Positions 25,376 to 37,142 of a stretch of DNA of 64,000 bases are shown here, in pieces. Where the stretch lies: NCBI GenBank assembly GCA_907165065.1, contig OU015526.1, positions 67,727,723-67,791,722 of the forward strand, written 5' to 3'. Below the pieces are notes generated by a model. That model was not told the DNA's origin, ran no database searches, and saw nothing but the letters and a program-made list of their open reading frames with translations. The position numbers and the translations under genes were made by a program. Source of the stretch: Caprimulgus europaeus (Eukaryota; Chordata; Aves; Caprimulgiformes; Caprimulgidae). Numbering within the stretch: position 1 is the stretch's first letter; each line of letters starts with the position of its first letter.

Positions 25376-28300
25376 TTGGTTTTTGGTTTGTTTGGGGGTT
25401 TTTTTGTTACAAGTTTGTTACAACTGAATCACACTTAAATCAGTCTTTATCTTTTGAACTGCAGTAGGCAGATAAGCCATGGCCTATGACAAAATATATT
25501 ATTAAGCTGTCCAATTCAAATCAGGTTAGAGAGTCCTGTAAAGTTCAAGAACATATTTTCTCTGGGTTGTTCTGCTGTTTCTGTCATCTATTATCTGGTT
25601 TTATGGACTTGTGACAATTGATCTTTAACCTAAGCAGTGTACTTTGGTGGAATGTCTCCCAGTTTTTTGGGGTCATGTAGCTGACTGTCCTGTGGGAGCG
25701 TGAGCGTGTGACAGGACACTAGAAATGGTCAGATCCTGCAAGCCCACATGTGGCGGTGGGAGCAAAGACACCAATTTCACTGCGAGGTGTCAGAGGGGGG
25801 AAAAAAAAAGGCAGTGTGACACACAGTGTTGTGGTTTCTGCACATGTCTGTTGTTTGTGGGCAGCCCTTGGGTGGCACAGAGGATGCTGAGGCTGTGTGG
25901 ATGGATGACCACTGAATGCCGTACTAATCTGCCCAGGCTTGGCAGGCACGGTGGTCCCACAGCTGTGCCTGCCTCAGGCATTGGAGCTGTTCCTGCAACA
26001 GAGCCAGGCCCATTCTCAGGCATGTTGTTTCCTTATGCTGAACAAAAAGGAAGGCTGTTTTTCTATCAAGGTAAAAGTTGTTGAAAGTTGTATTTTGCTA
26101 GTGACAGCAATAAAAATGACATATCCAATACACGGGTTCCTCCACCACCACTTTGGGATTTTTCTCTTTTGGCTTCATTACTGTGTGCATTTTTTTTATA
26201 TCTAATGAGAAAACATCCCAGGGTGAAATTTTTATTATGGACATTTCTAAGGGAATTAAATTTCAGCCAAACATCACCGTCACCAACATGCACGGTGAGG
26301 AAGGGGTTCCTGGGGACGTGCACAAAATTCAAGAGCCTAGGAAGTGCTGGGCTAATGACTTGCTCCTGTATCCTGGAAATGTCCTGGAGATCTCAGGTGA
26401 GCCCCAGTGTTAGCAGCATTGGAAAGGGATGGAGGACCATGTGTGAGAGAGAGGGAGAGAAAATACACGTGCACTTTATTCAAGTAATTCCACCACTGTT
26501 GAGCTTTTCAGCCACCTCCTTCTCTTTTCTCATTAAATCCTCTAATGTATGCACAGGCATTTTTGGTGACGTCTTTGCACAAGGATGTTCATTGTAACTG
26601 CTCTTGAAAGTTCAGTACATGATTCCTCAGCGCTGTGCTTTGCTAGTGACCTGGGTTTTTTGAGAGCTTATGCAATAAAAGGTATTTGAAGAGGCTGATT
26701 TGAAAATCATGCACATGCTGCCATCACAGACAAACTCAGCCAGACTAACATGAGCTTTTCCAGCCCCCTCATTCAAAAATTAACAGGAGTTGTCTTTAAA
26801 GCAAGCTGTTGTTTTCTGCTGCAGCTGTGTGTGTACTTGTAATTGAGGAAGCAGTTCATAGTGATTAGGCAGAAATGGGTTGGGTTTTTTTCTGCTTGTC
26901 ACAGCAGCCTACATTTCACATGAGGTTCTCAGCATTAATTGTCCCCCTGCAGATTTTTGCTGGCTATTAGCTACCTTGTAGATGAGCTGAAGTAGGAGTG
27001 AGAAGCTTCTCACATCCTTGAGGAAAAGCTGCAGTAATCTGAGATCTCTTACAACAGCCTAGCCAGGCCTTGCTCTGCAGGTCTGCTTTCATGTCCTAGT
27101 CTCGTTGTGTGCCCTTGGTGGGTTGCTCTTCCAAGCGCCAAATGCCCCTTCTTGCGTTCCCATGAGTGCCAGAGGTGGCATTCTCACTTCCCAGGCGGGC
27201 TGTGGTCCTGGGTGCCTTTTCAGGATCCAACAGTGCTGAAGCTGTTAGGGAAAGACCATAGTGATGGGCTGACATTTCCCCAGACCCTGCTGTGTGCCAG
27301 CAGACCCTGCTGAGCCTCGGCCACCACCCAGCCACAGGTGCTCTGGGACAGGCTCTTCAGTTGCTGTAGTGGGAAGGAGGATGCCTGGGGGTTGAGCATC
27401 CCTTTTCTCACTCCTCCCAGCCAGGAGCAGGGCCAAGCAGAGCTGCTGTGCAGGTGGGGTCAGCAGGGACCTGCAGTCCTGACAAGGAGGGATCTCAGGT
27501 GGCTTTGTGCAGCTGCTTCTGCCATGGAGTCCCCCAAGGAAGGGTCACAGCTCTGCAGCATGATCAGACCAGAGAAAAAGGAGTTTGGAAATCACTAGCT
27601 TGCATTGAGTCTTCTGGTTTAATATTGTCTGATGCTTGGGGGTGTTGTGACAGCTCTGCAGTGTGACTGCTCTGAGGCATTTGTGTGGTGCTGGACAGTC
27701 CATCTCTAAATCACCTCCTTGTGTTCCTTGAGAACAGAACTGGAGTTTCTCTTACCATTACACTCTGGCTCGTTCAGTCCAGCACATTCTGTGTCTGAGT
27801 CAGGCTGTAATTTCCTTCTCCTTTCAGGCTTGCAGGAAGCAGAGCACACTGCTGACACGGGGTTTTGAAGTATAAATAAGAAAGTTCAGTCACAATAGCA
27901 GCCACCAGTATCGCCCAGGGAACTGAGATGCACACGATTAATGGTGTGATTATACTTCTTGGATGTAAAAGTCTCTTTATTATGACAGCCTGCCAATAGG
28001 CCATATAGTGTATAACACATGCGAGTACGTACGGCTTTTAACTCTATTTTTGTCACATACCTGCTATCCCTACGGATTTTTAAAGGGCTGGCAGTGTGAT
28101 TAAAGATGTGTGCTCACTGCTCAAAGGGTCTGTGTCTCCACACTTCTCACCTTGGCTACTGGAAGAATCCTTGCAATATCCCTTTCACACCATTAACACG
28201 ACAAAGCATGATTATTTTTAATTTTGTCACTCAATGCTGTTTGTTTTGCACTAGTACCAGGGAGCCCTGGCCATTTAGCAGCTGTTAAGAAAACCAAGTA

Positions 28301-31300
28301 AAAAAATAGTCTCCATGCCATACCTGATGTTTGACATCATGGTACCACAGGGACAGCTTGCAGATGTTGAATGCAAGGAGGGGTCCCTTCCTTTCCCTTC
28401 CCTTCCTTTCTCTCTTTATGTATGCTGCTTTCCTGAAGTTGGCTGCAGTACTTGCCTTGTGACTGAGCCAGCCTGGTCAGCTGTTAGCCTAGCAAAAAAA
28501 TGCTCCCGAGGTAGTTTGCAGACTTTATGTAAAATTCAGTCAACTCCCTGGCCAATTAAAGGAATAGCAGAGCTGACTCAGGATAGGTGGCAGGAGAGTG
28601 AGCAGGGGAGTGGGACTGGTACATGAAACTACACTTCAGCTAAGTCAGAAACTCGGTCTGCATACAGAGAAATTAAATGGAAGAATAATAGAAATTATCA
28701 GAGCATTATACCTGCACATGAAGTGTTCATAGCGGTGCTTGGGACTGCATGATAATAATGATTTTAGTTCAGTCTGAGCCTAAGAGACTTTTTCATGAGT
28801 GAATTTGGTGAAGAGTTGAATTGGACTTTTTGGTTGTCATGAAATGGAAAACTTAATTTAACATTTCTTAGGATTCTTTGAGTGGTATAGGAAATGGCAG
28901 GATTTTACCAAAAGTAGCTAAATTCTTTCAGGATTAAAGATCTTTGACTACTTAATATATTACCAAAGGTAGCTAAGGTACTTGAGAATCAAAGCTGTCA
29001 TGTAGTTACAGCCCTGTGCTTCAGTATTTTTTAATCTCTTCCCTTTTTATGGGAGATCTCAATTTTCTGATTTTCAAAAAAATACATTAACAATTTTGCA
29101 TGTTCTAAATAATAATAATTTCTAACAGGCTGTACATTGAATTAAATGCATTCAGATTTATTTCTGAAACTTCCTGTGGACTTCAGAAGAACATGCTGTC
29201 GTGAGCAGAAGTGCATCTGGTGCGATCTTTGGGCACTGAGGATGGCCAGTGGTGAACAGTAAAGAGGGTGTGCAACGCATCCCACTGACCATTTCCCCTT
29301 CCAGACAGTGGGAAGGCTTGGAGAGAGAAAGGAAAAGCAACTTTGCAAAGGTTTAAGGGGCTGGATGCCCTGTTGTGAAGGAAATAGGGTGGTTCTTGTC
29401 TGGCAGTCAAACAAGAGAAGAGTGTGGGACTGAAGAATGGGGTCAGTCAAAGATGGAAGAAAATACTTTGTAGTGAGTAAGACCAGCTGGACAGATAAAC
29501 TATGAAGGATTTACTTATGAAGTGATCCAATAAGAAGTAGGATGATTAATTTGAGAATACTTTTTAAGAGTCAGTAGTGTTTTTAAAGAGGGTCTTACTG
29601 ATAAAATAAACTGGGTTGGCACGGTTACGGAAGGAGTTGCCATTTAAAGTACTAACTTCATGGGACCATGCTCCTCTTAGACTCTAAGCAGCAAAGTGAT
29701 GCTGTGGCAAGGCTGCAGTGGGAGGGAGCAATAAACTCTGTAATGGCAAAGTGCATTCTTGGGCAGACAAAGCAAAATAGAGGGCTCTAGAAATGCCTCT
29801 CTCTGCCTGTCATAAATCAGATGTGATGAAGAGTGTTCTGGTTGTTCTGATACTGGAAGCACAGTCTGAATAACACTGCTTGCATTGGCAGTTCACTGGG
29901 GCTTTGTACTGAACAGAATCTGGTTTTGATAAAGGTCCTGTATCAATGCCTCTAATGAGCCTGGATATATTTTTTTCTCAGGTCCTCAGAGCTCCAGGAG
30001 ATGGTCACATTGCTGGTTCCTTCTGGAGCAAAATGCTTCTAGACACATCTGACTGGGGGCAATGTTTGTTTAATAGAAGTGAGCCCCAGACTGGAATAAG
30101 GTTCATGTGACACATAAATTTTAGATATTTGTCTAGATCTGCAAGCATACCTGTCACCAGGGATTTCATGTTTTGGCTTAGTTCTGTCTTCAGAAAATGA
30201 AGAGTTCTGAAATAAGGTATACTTCACAGTAGTGAGAATGCGAAATGAATGGTGAAATCAAGTCCAAGTTTTGCTGTATATTTATTGTCAAAATGAGGTT
30301 TTAGACAGAGCCCCGTTGTCTGCTGTATAATTTCTGCCAGCCAAGGATGGGATAATAACCGATAAATTTTTCACAGCATTTTATTAGATGCAGAGATCAA
30401 TAATTATTCATTTCTCCTCAAAGATGAGCATCTATCATCAAGAACAGATCTGCACAAAACAAGACTCGTTTCTTGTGCTAAATGCTCAACTCTATAGCTA
30501 GGCAAATAGGTTGTGCCCAAGTCAGTAGCGTGGTAGCAGCTTTTCCTCACCCACTGATTCCCCTGACTGTCGTAAGATGAAGAAAACCTTTAGCAGCTTC
30601 ACAGCTCTGTTCAAGTTTAATTGTGTGTGGAGCAGGACTGAGTATGCTGAATTAATTCACAGAGAGCTGATAATAAATGAGGGAAGGGAGACTGACTCCC
30701 ACCTAAGTAGTTTATTTCTGTGGCCCTTGTTTTTAATCCACAAGAATAGGGGATTGCTGGCTTTAGTTACCCTTCCAGTAGATGAATTACACACTTGGTG
30801 GCAGCTCTCATTTGACGTGTAATAATCGATAGTTCTCTGCTTACTCACCAAGGGGTGTAATAGCAGAGAGCTGCCTGAAAGTCCAGAGAAGGAAAGAAGT
30901 CTGTCATCTTAGACAAACCTTATATGCATCCAATGCTGAGAAGCTTTTGCTCTGTAACATTTTAGTCTATCTTTATTTTTCTGCTGATTTCCTGGATGCA
31001 AATTGATTGCAGACCTTCTAGCCCAATCATCAGGTTCTGCGGCTTTTCCAGTGCCGTGAGCTTGGGGGAAATCTCAGCCGCTGTGGCAGGCAGGAGCAAT
31101 TTTAGGAGAGCCCCACGGCACTGCCCATGTCCTAGGGACATCACAGCACAGTGTCAGGTGTGCCCTCCTAGGGAGTAGCACAGTGGTGAGGCCTCCATGA
31201 GTGCAAAGCCCACCATAGTGACATCAATTTGTTCCTCATCCTCGAGTGGGTCATTACAAGTATATCTCAATTCGTGCCCATGCCTGTATGCTTACCTACA

Positions 31301-32110
31301 CATGGTAGATGAATGTTTTTGTAAATGCACTTTCCACTCACTCTTGAAAGCTTAGGTCCCTCCCAAGGCTCTTGCAAATAGTATCAAATTCTTAGAAACC
31401 CATCATCTGAGCTTTTTCTTTTGGAATATTTATTAGTGTACAACAGCTATGGACTTACTCAAAGTGTGTTAGAAGTAGCAGCAGCAGTAGATAACTATTA
31501 CTAGTGTGCAGTCTTACTCTTTTTAAACCACTAGAGTAATTAGCTATTGTCATCCTTGTTTGATTGCAATTATACTCAAATATAAACATCACTTAATGAA
31601 CTTTGCAACAGGTAAGAGCTGTACTACTGTTACATAGGGCAGTTCCATATCTACGTGGTGATATTCGTCCTGCATTAGCATCATTAGATGTAAAGTAATA
31701 TTTGCTGGGGAAGGAATTTCTTTTATTGCACCCCTCAAATGAATGTGTGTCATGGAATAGAAGTGAGTGGAAAAAGTCTGTCTGGAAGCAGGCAGCATGC
31801 TGTGGCGTATTGCGTTTCGCTGACATGAGAGGAATGTGGCAGGGAGGTCTACAGTTGCCTGCTGTAGGCACTAGCACTCAGGCTGAAAAGCAGCTTGGGA
31901 TGTGCCTTTTGCTTCATTAAGCAAAAGGCTTTATGCCTTTGGCTTGAAATGCTATAAAACAGTGAAGTATAATGATATATGTTGTTAGACAGGATTGTAA
32001 ATCTCAAAAAACTAAAATCACAAGTCAGATATTCCAACATCTATCTAGAAGAATATATTTTTAAACTCTTTATTCCCTTTTGACTTCTTAGGATTCATTT
32101 ATTTTTAAGT

Positions 32111-32148
32111 GAAAGCTGAGATCTTCACTGAAAGTTGAGATCCTCACC
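32111..32148 (+). repeat. Two tandem 19 bp units
   Basis: GAAAGCTGAGATCTTCACT is followed directly by GAAAGTTGAGATCCTCACC; 16 of 19 bases match. Confidence 0.7.
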
Positions 32149-32379
32149 TGACGTCAGGGCTTTAAGAAAAGCTCCAAATTTCAAAAAACTTCCAAAAGGG
32201 TTATAAAAGTTCTTTACAGTGACTTGGGCATCTTCTGGAGAAGCTGTGTCATTGTAAATAGGATCTAAAAACCAGGGATGCAAAATGCAGGCTAAGCTCC
32301 AGGCACTTGCAGTTTAGTTGAGATTTGCTTACCTTTAACAAATGGCACTAACTGTGCTGCTCACGTTATTGAGCAGCTG

Positions 32380-32466
32380 TCCCCCCCAAAAAACACAAAC
32401 ACCAAAAAACCACACACACCCCCTAAAAAAAACAAACCAAAACAAAAAAAACCCCACCACACCACA
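32380..32466 (+). repeat. A/C-rich low-complexity tract
   Basis: About 85 bases composed almost only of A and C (runs of C7, A8, CACACACACC). The strand asymmetry is strong. No gene or known element recognised. Confidence 0.75.
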
Positions 32467-33021
32467 TTCCAGAAAGCCTGTGTTGTGTCGGGGAGCCACA
32501 GTGAGGCAGTTTGTAGACCTTGCAACCAGAGTTACCTACAGCATATCCGTATCTGGTGTAACTTCTGCAGCCTCCCTGAGTTTCACCCAGTGCATCCTGG
32601 GGTCAGTAGTAGGACTCCTGTTTACAAGAGTGAGCGTGTGATGCTGAGGGATGCTTTAATTTCCTTGTGTTGTCTGTGTCTTTCAAAAAACCATCAGTGC
32701 TGACCCCTTTTCTGAAAGGGAAGGTGTAGGGGACGGTGATACCTGAGTTTTTCTCCCCATTCTGCTGAAGTGGGGGGATGTAGCTTTAGGATTTTGAACC
32801 ACTGCACTGTTAGCAAGGGAGGAAGGTGGAGCATTCATGTTTCAAAGTGCTTTTGCTGTGATGGAAAAGCAATGCCAGGGCATAGGCATGGGCAGTTTTA
32901 GGATCCTTTGTTCATTGTTCCTACTGACCTACATTTCAGTCTCAAACTATAAAGCCCACACTTTGGAAAGACTAAAATCCGAGAATTTGAATAATTGTAT
33001 AGGATTTTTCTTTTTTACTCC

Positions 33022-33528
33022 AGACCCCACCTGGAGTACTGTGTCCAATTCTGAGGACCCCAACATAAGAAGGACATGGACCTGTTAGAACGAGTCCAGA
33101 GGAGGCCACAAGGATGATCTAAGGGCTGGAGCACCTCTGCTGTGAGGACAGGCTGAGAGAGTTGGGGCTGTTCAGCCTGGAGAAGAGAAGGCTCCGGGGA
33201 GATCTTATAGCGGCCTTCCAATGGCTGGGGAGGGACTTTTGACAACAGCAGGGAGTGATAGAACAAGGGGAAATGGCTTTAAACTTGAAGAGGGCAGGTT
33301 TAGATTGGATATTAGGAAGAAATTCTTTCCTGTGAGGGTGGTGGGACACTGGAACAGGTTGCCCAGAGCAGCTGTGGATGCCCCCTCCCTGGAAGTGTTC
33401 AAGGCCAGGCTGGATGAGGCTTTGAGCAACCTGGTCTAGTGGAAGGTGTCCCTCCTGATGGCAGGGGGGTTGGAACTGGGTGATCTTTAAGGTCCTTTCC
33501 AACCCAAACCATTCTGTGATTCTCTGAT
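33022..33528 (+). mobile_element. CR1 LINE fragment
   Basis: Truncated CR1 of about 510 bp beginning in the coding block CCTGGAGTACTGTGTCCAAT. It has a small deletion around 33215-33245 and the usual 3' UTR ending in CCATTCTGTGATTCT. A 72-codon open piece at 33221-33439 is a relic of ORF2, not a gene. Sense to RNF150. Confidence 0.9.
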
Positions 33529-35721
33529 TTTTAATGTAAAACTCAAGTTTGCTAGTTTGGGAAGCAGGTGATCCTGTACATAGGTTAGGCAGTTGGTAGG
33601 TGAGCTGTACATCTGCTTCTGTTCTATCTGCCTGTCTTGAACTCAGTTGTGATATTTTTCTGCCGTGCAACCCTAGAAGAAACAATTCTTGAAATAACAT
33701 TTCAGCACCATAAACGCTTCTCATTTGACGCTCTGACATTTGTTGTTGGCAGCTCAGTCTGCCTCTTCAGCACGCGTGTGGCTGTCACCATTCAGCCAGT
33801 CCTACTTTCCTGCACACCTAGTTGAGATTGAAATCACCTTTCTCTCAAGAGTGTTCCAAGCAGCTGTTTAACGTGGCTGAGCTTCAGAAACTCTGTCATG
33901 CAAATAGAAACGTGCTCTTAGGTCAACACTTAAAGCAGCATTTTGGTTGGTTTTAAGAATCCTATTAATTATAGAGGAATGACAATTAATCCGGTGGTCT
34001 GGAACCGCATCGTTCTGGCTCAGGGAGCTGTTGCCACTAGAGATGACACTTTAGGTCTTGGAGGTGTATGTGATGCACTTTTGTACTCTTGGATCTAGCA
34101 GCTCATCTAAGGGTTCAATGTAATTGAAGCCCACTGAAGTCTGCAGGAGATACCCTTCAGTTCCTAAGTACTTCCTCCACTTCTGGTGGAAACATTTATA
34201 GTCAGAAGCAATGCCTTCAAATGTTTTACTACTGTCATATTGATAGGAAAAAAAAATATAAATGTACAGATATAAAGAAGTTGTGTGCATTAATTATTTA
34301 TCTTGCAATCAAGAAAGTATAAACATAATCCAGAGTGAAAATTGGGAAGGATTGTAAAGGAAGGCACTGGCTCTTTCAGTTTGAATAATGCAGACCCACT
34401 CAAGCTTTCTCTGCAGAACATGAGGTCTAATCCCAGCACAAGTAAATACATGTTTTTTCTCTAAAACAGATTTAAAAATCATGCAGCTCTTGAGAGCAGA
34501 CTAATTGTGCTCACTTAGCTTCAAGTGAATAATTAAACTGTGAGGAGTTATTATTTTCCTGGCTCCTCTGTAATGTTTCTTACTTAATAATTGTTAGATA
34601 TTCAACTTTTAGACTTTCTGGCATCAATCAAGCTCTGCTTCTATTGTCTGAGAAATAAAATATGTGAAGGAAAAACTGCCACAGATTTAAATGCATTATA
34701 TTGTTACGGTATAAATATCGTCATTGTAATTAAACCACTTGAAAATACAAACCAGCAACTCTTTCTCTCAGGGACTTGGCCACCTGTGGGATTTTTGTGC
34801 CTTTGGAAATCTCCCCAGAGATCTGACGTGCTTTGCTGCTTCTGGTTGTTCTTGAATTAAAATTAGCTTTTAGTCCTTTAACATCTGTTGGCTTTATCTG
34901 CTACTAAATACATGTGCAGTAAGTGCTGTGGGATCAAAAGAAAAACAGGTTTCTCCTCCTGTGCTTGTAGTTTTGATGAGATTTGCAGTTTGGCAAAAAT
35001 CAATAATCTGACTTACTGTATTTGGGGTCACAGTGGGTTAAGGCAGATCCCTTCAGCATGGATCAAGAACCTGCAAGGTATCTTCAAATCAAAGGCAAAG
35101 GTGTATGGAAAGAGTCTGGAAAAGGATGAAGGAAGGCACCTGAGAAGGCAGTTAACCTGGTCCTGGGTTCTGAGGCAGAACTAACAACACCCATGTTGCG
35201 CCTTCCAGACATTAGCCTTGCACCCTCTTTAAAGTCTCCACTGACAGAGATTCTGACACCTAATGAGGGTTTGGGCAGATGTTTTTCCTGTTAGAAATGT
35301 TTTCCTGATGGCTGACCCCACTCCACCAAGTGCCTGTGTCTTTGTCCTTACATTGCTGCCTTTGTGGAGAGAGTAGGGTGATGCCAGGTTGCAGGAGTGA
35401 AAGGGGTCAAAGGAAGGAAGTGGTCAGGTGGTGGGAGGAAGGCCGTGAAGATGAAGGACCTGGATGGAGAGCGTGGGATGATTTAGGAGGAGAAGAAAGT
35501 GATACGGATGCAGGCTCTTTGTCATGGTTCTCACTACGGATGGCTTGAGCTTTCTGATATTTTTGAAATGCTTTAAACAGTGAGTAAGAGCAAAGTTTGG
35601 AAGAGCACAATGTCAGTGGTGGATAAACTCTTGGGTCCCATCTGCAGAACTAAAAAATAATAATCCATTGACAGAAAGATGTGATTATAATGCTCTTTTC
35701 CTATCTCTTCTATCCTCACAG

Positions 35722-35840
35722 ATGACCAGGAGCCAGCAGTCAGCAGTGATTCAGATATTTCATTGATTATGGCAATGGAGGTTGGACTGTCCGATGTGGA
35801 GCTTTCCACTGATCAAGACTGCGAAGAGGTGAAGTCTTGA
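35722..35840 (+). CDS. RNF150: RNF150 terminal coding exon with stop codon
   Basis: The last coding exon. Two bases (AT) complete the codon split across the 25.3 kb intron, then 38 codons run to TGA at 35838-35840. The peptide begins DQEPAVSSDSDISLIMAMEV and ends DQDCEEVKS, which I recognise as the conserved C-terminus of vertebrate RNF150. It is acidic and rich in Ser/Asp. The acceptor is preceded by a long pyrimidine tract (about 35695-35717) and CACAG. Reading phase across all three exons is consistent (97, 211 and 119 bases), which supports the model. Function of this tail in the ligase is not known to me. Confidence 0.93.
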
Positions 35841-37136
35841 GGATCAAACAGAGATCCAACACTAAACTACAGGGGAGGGTCACAGGGAGGGACCGAGTCA
35901 GCTTTCTAGGATTTGGACCAGTCATGCACATGCCTCCAGAGCACTGTCACTCCTGCACACTCCATTTTGAGATGGCCACGAAAAGCAATAGCAACAGTTG
36001 TGTCTGCCTGGATGCGGTTTCATCATCTACATACGTTCATTTTGTTCACATGGGAGATGAACGCTTCCAGTTTTACCCACGTGCTTGAGAGCAGCCATGT
36101 AACTCTTCAGTGGCTCATAAATACGCAACTGAGATGACAGCTTGAGTGTTTTCTACACTTGGTTCGATCGGGTTTTTGTTTCCTTTTATTTTTTTTTTGA
36201 AAAGACGTATGTTTGTTATGTTTGGGTTTTTGTTTATAGTTTGTTATGGATGGGCACTCTGTTTTTGTTGACTGACCCCAGCTTTTTCAAGAGTTCAATC
36301 CAGAAATCTGAATTCCCCTTCACTGGTCACTCCATGATCTGACTCCAGGATTGATCATTGCCTTGTTGTTTCTGCATGAAGTACCCGTGGCTTTAGAAGG
36401 ACGGTGCGCCAGCACCCTGCATTAATGTGAAGCCTGCTTTCATTAACTGGGAGCCTTGGAAATGGTATGTTCTGACAGCTTTTATTTGTAAGAGAGCTCT
36501 GAATGAACAGAGATTGCTGAGATTTGGGTTAAAACTGAATCTGTTGGCTTTTGCATAGAGCTGTGTCCTAGGCAAGTATCCGACAGCGTGAAGGGAGGGA
36601 AAGAAAAGCTTAGAGCTTCACTCCGTCCTTGTAGTCCGTTGCTGTATTTTATGCTGATAGCAGTTGTCAGTACATTAAAGGCCTTCCTTCAAATCACAGT
36701 GCAGTAGGTAGAAAAGAAGATCTAGTATAACATTGTGTCTTTTCTTAATTTTACAGACCAAAATTGGACTGGTAGGCTAAAGGAGTGTCTCAGAGGTTTC
36801 CAGAGGCTGCTTGTTAACAGCTGTGCATTACTCGGATGACAGGAATGTTCTTAGAAAGGGCCTGGAGATGCTGATATTGGTGTCAGAAATTGCTAATGAA
36901 GTAGGAGGCAGCCAGTTGAAATGTTTACTTTCTGTTTTGTTTTGTTTTTCATAGTGCATTTCATTTCTTATGTTTTGATGGCAGTTTTTGCCTGCTTGTG
37001 GTTGAACACAAGAGTTCAGGTGGTTCATTACCCTCCACAGTCCCTGTCAACGTTGTGGTAAGCATAATGGAATACCTGCAATTTGTACATAGATGTATAT
37101 ACCAAAATATTTTGAGTAGAGGGGAGGGAATTTGAA

Positions 37137-37142
37137 AATAAA
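37137..37142 (+). terminator. RNF150: Candidate proximal polyadenylation signal AATAAA
   Basis: Consensus AATAAA about 1.3 kb after the RNF150 stop codon, preceded by a T-rich and G/T-rich stretch. The downstream GT-rich element is weak. It would give a short 3' UTR isoform. Motif match only. Confidence 0.3.

Larger units (their letters stand above)
10407..35721 (+). other. RNF150: RNF150 last intron, 25.3 kb
   Basis: Intron with a GTAAGT donor and CACAG acceptor. It contains four sense CR1 fragments (16501, 18261, 24595 and 33022), perfect hairpins at 15137 and 22081, a G/A mirror tract at 14483 and an A/C-rich tract at 32380. Open frames here lack recognisable homology apart from CR1. Confidence 0.85.

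Noticed and set aside
26088..26597. 169-codon plus-strand open frame
   Set aside because: No recognisable domain, mixed low-complexity wording, no exon-like splice signals; best seen as chance in an intron.
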